A stretch of DNA of 17,320 nucleotides from Tannerella sp. (GCA_031283785.1 JAITBC010000066.1:1-17320), one strand, 5' to 3'; positions 1 to 8,939 are shown, counted from the stretch's first letter. The notes: a model not told the origin generated them from the sequence alone. Made by a program: numbers and translations.

Positions 1-1
1 C

Positions 2-1315
2 GCCGCAGAACGCGCCGGAGCAAAAGGATTGAACATTGTGCTTTTCGAAAAAAAAGAACTCGGCGGGGTTTGCCTCAACGAAGGATGCATACCGACAAAA
101 ACATTACTTTACAGCGCCAAAATTTACGACTATGCCTTGCATGGCGATAAATACGGGATTAACGTACAGGAAGCGTCATTTGATTTCGGCAAAATAGTGG
201 CGCGAAAGGATAAGGTAGTAAAAAAATTGGTCGCAGGCGTAAGCGCCAAAATGAAAGCTCACAACGTTACCGTTATCAGAGGCGAAGCACAGATTAAAGG
301 ACGTTCGTCCGAAGGTATTGAGATAGCGTGTAACGGCGAGACATTCCGCGCTGCCAACCTGTTGCTTTGTACCGGCTCGGAAGCGTTTGTCCCGCCTGTT
401 CCCGGCATACGGGAAGCGGGTGATATTATCGTAACCAACCGCGAGATACTGTCTCTTAAAGAACAGCCAAAATCGCTCGTTGTCATCGGCGGAGGCGTAA
501 TCGGAATGGAATTTGCAAGTTTTTTCAACAGCCTCGGAACCGAAGTAACCGTCATAGAGATGTTGCCGGAAATTCTTGGAGGTCTCGACAGCGAAATAAG
601 TAAAATGCTTCGCGATATTTACACAAAGAAAGGAATAAAATTTCATCTATCATGCAAAGTCACGGAGATAAACGGTAACGAAGTGATATATGTAAATCCG
701 GATGGCGTTCGGGCGTCGGCCAAAGGAGAAAAAATACTGATGAGCGTCGGACGTCGCGCCGTGACAAAAGGCTTCGGTCTGGAAAACCTGGGCGTGGAGC
801 TGGATCGCAATGCTGTTAAAGTCGACGGGAAGATGCGCACCAACATACCGAACGTATTTGCCGCCGGCGATGTGACGGGCTTTTCCATGCTTGCCCACAC
901 AGCAAGCCGCGAAGGTGAAGTGGTGGTGAACAATATTATCGGTCGCCCCGACGTGATGCGTTACAGCGCCATTCCGGGAATCGTATATACAAACCCCGAA
1001 GTGGCAGGCGTCGGCCTGACGGAAGAACAGGCGAAAAAGGAGGGTATCGAATATAAAATAGCCAAACTGCCGATGGCTTATGCCGGACGTTTTGTCGCTG
1101 AAAACGAAGGCGGTGTCGGAATATGCAAAGTGCTGGCAGGAGCCAAGTACGGAGAAATCCTCGGTGTTCACATGCTTGGCAATCCGTGCAGCGAAATGAT
1201 TTACGGCGCATGTTTAGCCATCGAACAGGAAATGACGCTCAAAGAAATGGAAGAAGTGGTATTCCCCCACCCGACTGTTTCCGAAATATTCAAAGAGACT
1301 ATATTTTCATTTTAA
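2..1315 (+). CDS. lpdA: Dihydrolipoyl dehydrogenase (E3), 5' end cut by window edge
   Basis: This FAD flavoprotein reoxidises dihydrolipoamide on the E2 subunit of a 2-oxoacid dehydrogenase complex and passes electrons to NAD+. The frame is open from base 2, so the first dozen or so residues, including the FAD-binding GxGxxG, lie outside the window; the TTG at base 29 is an internal Leu codon. The redox-active disulfide motif CLNEGC is visible with Cys codons at 71-73 and 86-88. A second nucleotide-binding glycine motif (VVIGGGVIGMEFAS) lies near 480-525, and the FAD-contacting AAGDV motif near 860. The C-terminal His-Glu pair of the HPTVSE motif (codons 1268-1270 and 1283-1285) completes the active site of the partner subunit. 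E1 follows after 68 bases, so this E3 is probably dedicated to the adjacent complex; the E2 and lipoylation genes would be expected upstream. The family call is very sure; the exact complex is inferred. Confidence 0.96.
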   Translation, partial: AAERAGAKGLNIVLFEKKELGGVCLNEGCIPTKTLLYSAKIYDYALHGDKYGINVQEASFDFGKIVARKDKVVKKLVAGVSAKMKAHNVTVIRGEAQIKGRSSEGIEIACNGETFRAANLLLCTGSEAFVPPVPGIREAGDIIVTNREILSLKEQPKSLVVIGGGVIGMEFASFFNSLGTEVTVIEMLPEILGGLDSEISKMLRDIYTKKGIKFHLSCKVTEINGNEVIYVNPDGVRASAKGEKILMSVGRRAVTKGFGLENLGVELDRNAVKVDGKMRTNIPNVFAAGDVTGFSMLAHTASREGEVVVNNIIGRPDVMRYSAIPGIVYTNPEVAGVGLTEEQAKKEGIEYKIAKLPMAYAGRFVAENEGGVGICKVLAGAKYGEILGVHMLGNPCSEMIYGACLAIEQEMTLKEMEEVVFPHPTVSEIFKETIFSF

Positions 1316-1383
1316 TAAAACGAGTAATAACAAACAATTGATAACTATTCACAAATCCCTATTCATTTTAATTATTAAATAAT

Positions 1384-3861
1384 ATGCCGAAAATAAAATT
1401 TATAAACCCTGAAACCGTCAGGAAACCGGATGAAATAAAATTCAGCAATATTCCTGTCAATCAATACAGGAAAACAATCGATGAAGAATTAACAAGCGGA
1501 AACTTCGAGAAAGACGACTTAAAACGTATTTACTTCGATATGGCGGTAATACGCGAGTTTGAAACCATGCTTCAACTTGTAAAGACGACCGGAGCATATC
1601 AGGGTATTGAATACAACAATCCCGGCCCTGCACATTTATCAGCCGGACAGGAAGCTGCTGCCGTCGGTATGGCTTATATGCTTGATACGGATGACTTTAT
1701 CTTCGGTTCGCACCGCAGTCACGGAGAAATATTGGCGAAAGGATTGCGCGCTATTCAAACGATGCCCGAAACGGAATTAAAAAAGATAATGGAAGAATTT
1801 TGGGACGGCGCCACGTTGAATGTAGCAAAAAAAGCATATACAGGCAATAACATCAAAGAATTGGCCATACGCTTCCTGCTATACGGAGCCTTAGCCGAGA
1901 TTTTTGCGCGTACGACAGGCTTTAACAAAGGGCTTGGCGGCAGTATGCATACATTCTTCACCCCGTTCGGCATTTATCCGAACAACGCAATTGTCGGAGG
2001 CAGCGCGACAATTGCCGTCGGCGCGGCCTTATATAAAAAGGTAAACCGCAAAAAAGGAATTGTCGTGGCTAATATAGGCGACGGCTCAATGGCGCGAGGC
2101 CCCGTCTGGGAGGCGCTATCTTTCGCGTCGATGGATCAATTCAAACAATTGTGGGAAAATGATATGAATGGCGGACTGCCCGTGCTCATCAACATTATGA
2201 ACAACCAATACGGCATGGGCGGACAGACGGCGGGCGAAACGATGGGTTATGACATTGCAGCACGTATCGGCGCCGGCGTAAATCCCGAACAAATGCATGC
2301 AGAACGTGTAGACGGATACAACCCGCTGGCCGTAATCGACGCATACCGCCGCAAGAAAGCCCTGCTGGAGAAAAAAGAAGGCCCCGTCCTCCTCGACGTC
2401 CTTACCTATCGTTACAGTGGCCACTCCCCGTCGGATTCTTCGTCATACCGCACGAAAGAAGAAGTCGAAGCATGGGAAAAGATTGACTGTATAAAGAGTT
2501 ACGGTAAAGAAATTGTGGATGCGGGAGTAGCCGTACAGGAAGAACTCGACAAGATGGAGAAAGATATTAAGGAAACCATGCTTGAGGTATTCAAACTGGC
2601 TATCGACCCCGAACTTTCCCCTAATATGGATTTGAGGAAACATCCGAACCTCCCGGAAGAGATGATGTTTTCGAACCTGTCTGTCGATGCGCTGTCGGAT
2701 GCCGAACCGGACGTAAATCATCCCGTGAAGGACAACCCGCGTGTAAAACAAATCGCCGGCAAAGAGCGTTTCGCTTTTGACGAAACCGGCAAGCCGTTCT
2801 CCAAAATGAAACAGTACCAACTGCGCGACGGCCTCTTCGAAGCAATCATCGACCGGTTCTACAAGGATGCGTCGCTCATTGCCTACGGCGAGGAAAACCG
2901 CGACTGGGGAGGCGCTTTTGCCGTCTACCGCGGATTAACGGAAGCACTGCCTTATCATCGCCTGTTCAACGCGCCGATTGCCGAAGCGGCAATTGTCGGG
3001 ACGGCCATCGGTTATGCGATGTGCGGCGGACGCGTTATCCCCGAAATAATGTATTGCGACTTCCTCGGATGCTGTGGCGACGAAGTGTTCAACCAACTTC
3101 CGAAATGGCAGGCGATGAGCGGAAACCTGCTTAAAATGCCGGTTGTCGTCCGCGTGTCCGTCGGCTCGAAATACGGCGCTCAACATTCGCAGGACTGGAC
3201 TTCGCTTGCCGCACACATACCGGGACTTAAAGTTTGCTTCCCCGCAACCCCATACGATGCCAAAGGACTTATGAACAGCGCATTGCAGGGAACAGACCCC
3301 GTTATATTCTTCGAAAGCCAGCGTATTTACGACGTCGGCGAACAGTTTTATAAAAGCGGCGTGCCGGAAGGATATTACGAAATACCGTTCGGCACGCCGG
3401 ACATCAAGCGCGAGGGAAAGGACATCACATTCCTGACGATAGGCGCAACCCTATACACTGCCCTGAAAGCGGCTGATAAACTGGAAAAAGAACATGGGAT
3501 GAGCGTGGAAATAATAGATGCCCGTTCGCTTGTTCCGTTCAACTATGAGAAAGTACTTGCCTCGGTAAAAAAAACGGGACGTATCGTAATAGCAAGCGAC
3601 GCTACCGCACGCGGTTCATTCCTGAACGACCTTGCCCGTAATATAACGGAACTTGCGTTCGACGACCTTGACGCTCCTCCGGTAGTGGTAGGTTCACGCA
3701 ACTGGATAACGCCCGCATACGAACTTGAATACGCGTTCTTTCCGCAGGTAGAAAGCTTCCTCGACGCCGTACACGAAAAAATTGTCCCGTTGAAAGGATA
3801 TATCCCGATTTACAATTTCACCGACGCAGAACAGATACGCAGGCAAAAACTCGGAGTATAA
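1384..3861 (+). CDS. Fused alpha-beta E1 component of a 2-oxoacid (or acetoin-type) dehydrogenase complex, thiamine-diphosphate dependent
   Basis: One 825-residue chain joins the E1 alpha subunit (about 50-400) to the E1 beta subunit (about 475-815); in most bacteria these are two proteins. It would decarboxylate a 2-oxoacid, or cleave an acetoin-like ketol, and transfer the acyl group to lipoyl-E2. Alpha features are HRSHG (110-114), the thiamine-diphosphate/Mg motif GDGS (232-235) closing with NN (273-274), and the loop YRYSGHSPSD (342-351). The GDG-to-NN distance is longer than usual because of an insert around 255-266. Beta features are GEEN (502-505), which supplies the glutamate that activates the cofactor, the active-site His in AQHSQDW (H601), and a C-terminal PAYELEYAFFPQ stretch. 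Residues 135-185 are a further insertion relative to standard alpha subunits. It ends in TAA overlapping the next ATG by one base. The substrate is not predictable: pyruvate, branched-chain or ketol types are all possible. Confidence 0.93.
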   Translation: MPKIKFINPETVRKPDEIKFSNIPVNQYRKTIDEELTSGNFEKDDLKRIYFDMAVIREFETMLQLVKTTGAYQGIEYNNPGPAHLSAGQEAAAVGMAYMLDTDDFIFGSHRSHGEILAKGLRAIQTMPETELKKIMEEFWDGATLNVAKKAYTGNNIKELAIRFLLYGALAEIFARTTGFNKGLGGSMHTFFTPFGIYPNNAIVGGSATIAVGAALYKKVNRKKGIVVANIGDGSMARGPVWEALSFASMDQFKQLWENDMNGGLPVLINIMNNQYGMGGQTAGETMGYDIAARIGAGVNPEQMHAERVDGYNPLAVIDAYRRKKALLEKKEGPVLLDVLTYRYSGHSPSDSSSYRTKEEVEAWEKIDCIKSYGKEIVDAGVAVQEELDKMEKDIKETMLEVFKLAIDPELSPNMDLRKHPNLPEEMMFSNLSVDALSDAEPDVNHPVKDNPRVKQIAGKERFAFDETGKPFSKMKQYQLRDGLFEAIIDRFYKDASLIAYGEENRDWGGAFAVYRGLTEALPYHRLFNAPIAEAAIVGTAIGYAMCGGRVIPEIMYCDFLGCCGDEVFNQLPKWQAMSGNLLKMPVVVRVSVGSKYGAQHSQDWTSLAAHIPGLKVCFPATPYDAKGLMNSALQGTDPVIFFESQRIYDVGEQFYKSGVPEGYYEIPFGTPDIKREGKDITFLTIGATLYTALKAADKLEKEHGMSVEIIDARSLVPFNYEKVLASVKKTGRIVIASDATARGSFLNDLARNITELAFDDLDAPPVVVGSRNWITPAYELEYAFFPQVESFLDAVHEKIVPLKGYIPIYNFTDAEQIRRQKLGV

Positions 3862-5042
3862 TGGAAACATACGGCAAAATACCAAACGTCAACGCACATT
3901 TGCATACGCCTTACTCTTTCAGTGCATTCGAAAACCTGACCGACGCACTCGAACGGGCGGCGGAAGATAATGTCAAAGTGGTGGGGATAAACGACTTTTA
4001 TTCCACAGACGGTTACGAAGAATGGGATAGAGAGGCGCGTAAACGTCATCTTTATCCGTTATTCAATATCGAATTTATAAGCCTCCAGAAAGAAGATCAG
4101 GACAGCGGCATACGTGTCAACGACCCGAATAATCCCGGACGTACGTACATAAGCGGAAAAGGCCTAAGCTGCCCCCCGTCGCTGAAAGAACCTTTTGCAT
4201 CGCAGTTAGCCGGAGTACGCGCAGAATCCAATATGCAGGTCAAAGAAATGTGCGACCGTGTAAACCTCCTCCTGAACGCTTATGATGCAGGATTCGACAT
4301 TGATTTTGAAAATATCGAAAACTTCATGGCCAAAGGGCTTGTCCGCGAACGTCATCTGGCCAAAGCACTGCGTATGTGCACCTATATCCATTTTAAAAAC
4401 GAACCGGTAGAGATAAAATCTTTTCTGGAAAAGATTTTCAACGGTAAAACGCTGAAATCGGATATATTCGACTATGCCGGAGTGGAAAATGAGATACGCG
4501 GCAACCTGCTCAAAGCCGGAGGCGCCGCTTTCGTCCCCGAAGACCCGAAAACATTCCTGCCGCTTGAAGACGTTTGCAATATTATCATCGCGGCGGGAGG
4601 CATTCCCACTTACCCGTTCCTCGGCGATGATGCAAATGGAAAGTTCACCGATTTTGAACGGGATATTGAGAAAGCAATGAAAACATTGAAACAGCGGAAA
4701 ATATATTCCGTAGAATTTATCACGACAAGAAACCGTATCGACGTTCTTGAAGAATATGCAGGCTATTTCCATGATAACAGCTTCGTTGTAACATTCGGAA
4801 CAGAACACAATACGCCGGCGATGGAACCTGTATTATTGCACGCACGCGGAAATACGCTTCTTACAAATCGTTTAAAACAAATAAACTATGACGGAGCGTG
4901 TATCATAGCGGCCCACCAGAAACTTGTCCGCAACGGAAAAACCGGATATATTGATGCAAACGGCAATGCCGATGCCGACAACCGTGACAGATATATCAAA
5001 ATGGGAGACGAATTGATACAAAATATATCATGGATAAAATAG
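3861..5042 (+). CDS. PHP-domain metal-dependent hydrolase (phosphoesterase-like)
   Basis: The 393-residue protein begins with a PHP-domain signature: NAHLHTPYSFS (H13, H15, metal ligands), GINDFYSTDGY (42-52) and NIEF (69-72, E71). A later His in GTEHNTP (H316) probably completes the metal site. PHP domains bind two or three divalent metals and hydrolyse phosphate esters in histidinol-phosphatase-like enzymes, polymerase-associated phosphoesterases and cyclic-phosphate hydrolases. No signal peptide is seen, so it is cytoplasmic. Its ATG shares a base with the E1 stop codon, which points to translational coupling and a role in the same pathway. A sugar-phosphate or cyclic-phosphate ester is a reasonable guess for the substrate given the neighbouring aldolase and sugar-phosphate-reductase-like gene, but nothing in the sequence fixes it. 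Confidence 0.85.
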   Translation: METYGKIPNVNAHLHTPYSFSAFENLTDALERAAEDNVKVVGINDFYSTDGYEEWDREARKRHLYPLFNIEFISLQKEDQDSGIRVNDPNNPGRTYISGKGLSCPPSLKEPFASQLAGVRAESNMQVKEMCDRVNLLLNAYDAGFDIDFENIENFMAKGLVRERHLAKALRMCTYIHFKNEPVEIKSFLEKIFNGKTLKSDIFDYAGVENEIRGNLLKAGGAAFVPEDPKTFLPLEDVCNIIIAAGGIPTYPFLGDDANGKFTDFERDIEKAMKTLKQRKIYSVEFITTRNRIDVLEEYAGYFHDNSFVVTFGTEHNTPAMEPVLLHARGNTLLTNRLKQINYDGACIIAAHQKLVRNGKTGYIDANGNADADNRDRYIKMGDELIQNISWIK

Positions 5043-5066
5043 AATTTACAAACTTTTTAAACTGTG

Positions 5067-7031
5067 ATGAACGTAAATATTAAGCAATTGATTGAAATAT
5101 CCCGCAAATATGGGAGCGACAGCCGTTATGTAATTGCCGGAGGAGGCAACACTTCATATAAAGACGATGAAAAACTGTGGGTTAAAGCCAGCGGGCATGC
5201 GCTCGCTACGATTACGGAAGATGGCTTTGCCGTTCTTGACCGCAAAAAACTGAACATTATTTCCGAACGTCAATACAGCGATAATGTTGCCATACGCGAA
5301 GAAGAAGTGAAAAACGACCTTGCCGCCGCATGTATCACAAAAGACCGCCGGCCGTCCGTCGAGACGTCCATGCATAACGCTTTCGACTGTGCTTTTATAG
5401 TCCATCTTCATCCGACGGCGGTAAACGGACTTATGTGCAGTGAAAATGCGGAAGAGGAAACGAAACGCCTTTTCGGCGACACTGCCGTGTATATTCCCTA
5501 CACCGATCCGGGGTATGTCTTATTTAAAGAAGTGGAAAAACGTATAAATGCTTTTAAAAGGATAAACGGAAAACATCCGACTATCGTTTTGCTGCAAAAT
5601 CACGGAATATTTGTAGGCGCCGATACGACGGGAGAAATAGAAGAATTATACCGGGATATAATCGACCGTATAGAGAAAAAAGCCGCCGTCAGCCTGACGA
5701 CAGAAACAGAAACTATCTGCGACTGCGTACAGGAAGTCATACCGGCGATCCGGATGATGATAAGTAAACACAGTGGCCTCAAAACACTGAAGATTCGCAA
5801 TAACAGCCGTATAAAAAGATTCGCCTCATCGGAAAAAGAATTTGCGAAAGTGGCGACGCCGTTCACACCCGATGCCATCGTATATTGCAAATCCAGATAT
5901 ATCTATCTGGCATACAAAGACAATGACGACCTGCTGGAAAAAGCGCAGGAAGAAATAGACGCATACGTTAAGAAAAACGGATATACCCCCAAAGTGCTCC
6001 TTATCGAAGGGATAGGACTTGTTGCCGCAGGTGACAATGCTGCCGGATGCGATATCATTCTCGACGTATACGAAGATATGATGAAAATTGCGGAAACAGC
6101 ACAATCGTTCGGCGGAGAACATCCGATGACGAGGACACAAATCGATTTCATCGATAGCTGGGAAGTTGAAAATTATCGCCGCAAAGTCAGTGCAGGCAAC
6201 GCTTCCGGACGTGTGGAAAACAAAACGATAATTGTCACGGGAGCCGCCCAGGGATTCGGGGAAGGGATTGCAGAGTGCCTTTTGAAAGAAGGCGCTAACA
6301 TCGTTGTTGCCGACCTTAACGAAACAGCCGGCAGGGCAACGGCCGAAAGATTCCTGAGTTTATGCAAATCAAACCGCGCCGTCTTTGTAAAGACAAACGT
6401 TGCCGACACGGAAAGCCTTCGTAACCTCATACACGAAACGGTATGCAATTTCGGCGGCCTGGACGTTTTTATCAGCAATGCAGGCGTCTTACGCGCCGGA
6501 GGACTGGAAGATATGACGCCCGAAAACTTCGAATTCGTTACGAAAATAAATTATAACGCATATTTCTATTGCACACAGGCAGCATCGCGCGTTATGAAAC
6601 GGCAAAATAAATATGCACCCGGATATTATTGCGACATCATTCAGATAAACTCAAAATCCGGCCTGCGCGGCTCAAAAGCCAATTTCGCCTACGCCGGCGG
6701 CAAATTCGGCGGCATCGGACTAACGCAGTCGTTCGCACTCGAATTAGCCCCGTTCCGCATCAAAGTAAACGCTATATGCCCGGGGAATTTTTACGAAGGT
6801 CCATTATGGTCTAATCCCGAAAACGGATTATTCAAACAATACCTGCAAGCAGGAAAAGTCCCCGGCGCTCAAACGATTGAAGACGTCCGCAAATACTACA
6901 TGAGCCAGGTGCCGATGAATAAAGGCACAAGCCCCGAAGACGTTACAAAAGCCGCGCTTTACCTTATCGACCAGACTTGCGAAACCGGACAAGCCCTTCC
7001 CGTAACCGGCGGACAGGTGATGATTAATTAA
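5067..7031 (+). CDS. Bifunctional class II aldolase / short-chain dehydrogenase (rhamnulose-1-phosphate aldolase-SDR fusion family)
   Basis: The 654-residue fusion has an N-terminal class II aldolase domain (about 1-375) and a C-terminal Rossmann SDR domain (about 380-654). Aldolase marks are GGGNTS (25-30), VKASG (39-43), PSVETSMH (96-103), the zinc-binding HLH (H113, H115) and NHG (H179). SDR marks are the NAD(P) motif TGAAQGFG (391-398), NAG (471-473), a Ser at 529/531 and the catalytic YAGGK (Y542, K546). Fusions of this kind in rhamnose catabolism cleave L-rhamnulose 1-phosphate to dihydroxyacetone phosphate and lactaldehyde and then oxidise the aldehyde. No rhamnose isomerase or kinase is present here, so the ketose-phosphate substrate is open. 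An in-frame GTG lies at 5064, but ATG at 5067 is preferred. It starts 24 bases after the PHP gene ends. Confidence 0.92.
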   Translation: MNVNIKQLIEISRKYGSDSRYVIAGGGNTSYKDDEKLWVKASGHALATITEDGFAVLDRKKLNIISERQYSDNVAIREEEVKNDLAAACITKDRRPSVETSMHNAFDCAFIVHLHPTAVNGLMCSENAEEETKRLFGDTAVYIPYTDPGYVLFKEVEKRINAFKRINGKHPTIVLLQNHGIFVGADTTGEIEELYRDIIDRIEKKAAVSLTTETETICDCVQEVIPAIRMMISKHSGLKTLKIRNNSRIKRFASSEKEFAKVATPFTPDAIVYCKSRYIYLAYKDNDDLLEKAQEEIDAYVKKNGYTPKVLLIEGIGLVAAGDNAAGCDIILDVYEDMMKIAETAQSFGGEHPMTRTQIDFIDSWEVENYRRKVSAGNASGRVENKTIIVTGAAQGFGEGIAECLLKEGANIVVADLNETAGRATAERFLSLCKSNRAVFVKTNVADTESLRNLIHETVCNFGGLDVFISNAGVLRAGGLEDMTPENFEFVTKINYNAYFYCTQAASRVMKRQNKYAPGYYCDIIQINSKSGLRGSKANFAYAGGKFGGIGLTQSFALELAPFRIKVNAICPGNFYEGPLWSNPENGLFKQYLQAGKVPGAQTIEDVRKYYMSQVPMNKGTSPEDVTKAALYLIDQTCETGQALPVTGGQVMIN

Positions 7032-7070
7032 CTGTAAAATCATGATTATTAACCAATAACCCCTTATGTT

Positions 7071-8366
7071 ATGAAGACAAAAGCAGTACGTTTATACGGA
7101 AAAAACGACCTCCGTATGGAAGAATTTGACTTGCCGGCCATCAAAGACGACGAAATACTGGCAAAAGTTGTGTGCGACAGTATATGTATGTCGTCGTACA
7201 AAGCAACGCACGAAGCAGACGTACACAAACGCGTACCGCGCGATGTTGCGCAGAATCCGGTCATTATTGGCCATGAGTTTGCCGGCGAACTTGTCGAGGT
7301 TGGCGACAAATGGAAAGATCAGTTTAAAGCGGGCGACAAATTTTCCATACAACCGGCTCTCAATGACAAAAACGGGCCTGTAGGCCGGCTAAGCGCACCC
7401 GGTTATTCGTATCGTTATATCGGTGGAGATGCCACTTATGTAATCATACCCAACGAAGTCATGGCTAACGATTGTCTGTTGCATTATACGGGTAAAGGTT
7501 TCTATCCGGCATCCTTATCCGAACCGCTGTCGTGCGTAATCGGAGCGATGCATGCCAATTACCATACGGAACAGGGTTCGTATATACACAACATGGAAAT
7601 AAAAGACGGCGGCAATATGGCGATCCTGGCCGGTGTAGGCCCTATGGGACTTGCAGCTATAAACTACGCCATACATCGCCCCGACAGAAAACCTCGCTTC
7701 CTTATCGTAACAGACATAGACCAGACGAGGCTAGATCGCGCGGAATTACTGTATGGCCCCAATGAAGCGGCAAAAAACGGCATCAACCTGAAATATATCA
7801 ATACGGGGAATATGGAGAATCCGGCGGCAGAACTGAAAGCTATGACTGACGCTGAAGGGTTTGACGACGTATTCGTATTTGCCCCCGTTGCGCCCATTAT
7901 CGAACAGGCCGACGCGCTGCTTGCCGTAGACGGATGCCTGAATTTTTTTGCAGGACCGGCCAAAACAGACTTCAAAGCGCCGTTTAATTTCTACAACGTA
8001 CATTATGCAAGAACGCATATTGTCGGTACAAGCGGCGGGAACAACGATGATATGGTAGAAGCGCTCGAAATGATGAGCAATGGCCTCGACCCGGCCGGAC
8101 TTGTCACGCACATCGGAGGCATAAACGCAGTGATCGACACAACGATGAATCTACCGGCCATACAGGGTGGAAAAAAACTTATCTACACGCATATGGATAT
8201 GCCGCTTACTCCTATTTCAGCGTTCGAAACCAAAGGACAAACAAATCCCGTATATGCGGAATTACATAAGTTGTGTGCTGCAAGCAACGGCCTATGGAGC
8301 GTCGAAGCGGAAGAATACCTGCTTGCGAATGTACATGAATTTTTTCAACCATACACAAACGAATAA
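7071..8366 (+). CDS. Zinc-type medium-chain dehydrogenase, L-sorbose-1-phosphate reductase (SorE)-like
   Basis: The 431-residue medium-chain dehydrogenase resembles the SorE group, which interconverts L-sorbose 1-phosphate and glucitol 6-phosphate. Catalytic-zinc ligand candidates are C35 or C39 in VVCDSICMSS, the GHE motif (67-69) and EPLSC (151-155). The nucleotide-binding motif AGVGPMGL is at 187-194. The four-Cys structural-zinc lobe of typical alcohol dehydrogenases is absent: residues 90-128 contain no Cys. The protein is longer than the usual 340-360 residues, as in SorE-type enzymes. It sits 39 bases downstream of the aldolase-SDR and is the last gene of the operon. A polyol- or sugar-phosphate substrate feeding the aldolase is the simplest reading. 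The exact substrate and cofactor preference are unknown, and general sorbitol/threonine-type dehydrogenase annotations are alternatives. Confidence 0.87.
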   Translation: MKTKAVRLYGKNDLRMEEFDLPAIKDDEILAKVVCDSICMSSYKATHEADVHKRVPRDVAQNPVIIGHEFAGELVEVGDKWKDQFKAGDKFSIQPALNDKNGPVGRLSAPGYSYRYIGGDATYVIIPNEVMANDCLLHYTGKGFYPASLSEPLSCVIGAMHANYHTEQGSYIHNMEIKDGGNMAILAGVGPMGLAAINYAIHRPDRKPRFLIVTDIDQTRLDRAELLYGPNEAAKNGINLKYINTGNMENPAAELKAMTDAEGFDDVFVFAPVAPIIEQADALLAVDGCLNFFAGPAKTDFKAPFNFYNVHYARTHIVGTSGGNNDDMVEALEMMSNGLDPAGLVTHIGGINAVIDTTMNLPAIQGGKKLIYTHMDMPLTPISAFETKGQTNPVYAELHKLCAASNGLWSVEAEEYLLANVHEFFQPYTNE

Positions 8367-8436
8367 AAATATCCGGCAAAATTTACAGGATAAAAACAGG
8401 CAAAAGCAACAGAATAAAAAGACGCATGTTCACAGC

Positions 8437-8467
8437 AAAAAAAACCGCTCTCCCTGAAAAAGAGCGG
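8437..8467 (-). terminator. Hairpin with T-tract on the - strand
   Basis: Arms CCGCTCT (8445-8451) and AGAGCGG (8461-8467) enclose a 9-base loop. Eight A residues lie just before the left arm, so a canonical U-run follows the hairpin only on the - strand. It may also end the + strand operon at 8366, but the + side has no U-run. Confidence 0.6.
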
Positions 8468-8939
8468 GCTAAAAGTGCAATTGTGTATGCTTTCCTGAAT
8501 TTTCTTTGCCGTTTGTACTTTGGGCTTACGTTTCCCGAAGAAGTAACGAAAATCTTTTATTCTATCCGTTCGTCGAAGTTGTCGGACACCGAACCTACAA
8601 ACATGTCCTGGCGGCGACACATCATTAATAAGGGACTATGGATTTTTTCTATATGCAAGGATGCCGGTAAAGAGATATGCTTCCGTGTTGATGTCCTTTT
8701 GGTGAAAGACCTGACGTACGTCCCTCATACTTGTCTCCTCCATGAGTTCTTTTAACGAACATCCTACAAGATTGCTTCGCCTGACGGCTTGCATTGTCAT
8801 CCAGCACTTATTATAAAAGAGGCAGGAAGATTCTTTTATTAAAGATCATTCTCATTACATAAATATCTAAAATTCGGAATAATGTCAAACATTTTTCCGG
8901 CGATTCCGAATAAAAAATTACATTTTTCCGTTTTTTCCC
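8468..8939. other. Intergenic region without a convincing gene
   Basis: No reading frame here resembles a known family. On the - strand a 54-codon frame (8636-8800, ATG to TAG) is open, and the same frame has no stop for some codons upstream of its ATG. It lies in the direction served by the hairpin at 8437-8467, so it could be the remnant of a lost - strand gene, but I do not recognise it. A 9-base inverted repeat, ATTCGGAAT (8872-8880) and ATTCCGAAT (8903-8911), lies just upstream of the next promoter. Confidence 0.5.

Noticed and set aside
29..31. TTG as the start of the dihydrolipoyl dehydrogenase
   Set aside because: The frame is open to base 2 with family-like residues, and the FAD-binding N-terminus would be lost; the gene begins before the window.
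4206..4808. 200-codon - strand frame antisense to the PHP gene
   Set aside because: Its translation looks like a Cys/Phe-rich shadow of the PHP gene, whose motifs are clear on the + strand.
8426..8755. 109-codon + strand frame after the dehydrogenase gene
   Set aside because: It starts inside the A-tract and runs through the hairpin at 8445-8467, has no promoter and no recognisable family, and its composition looks non-coding.
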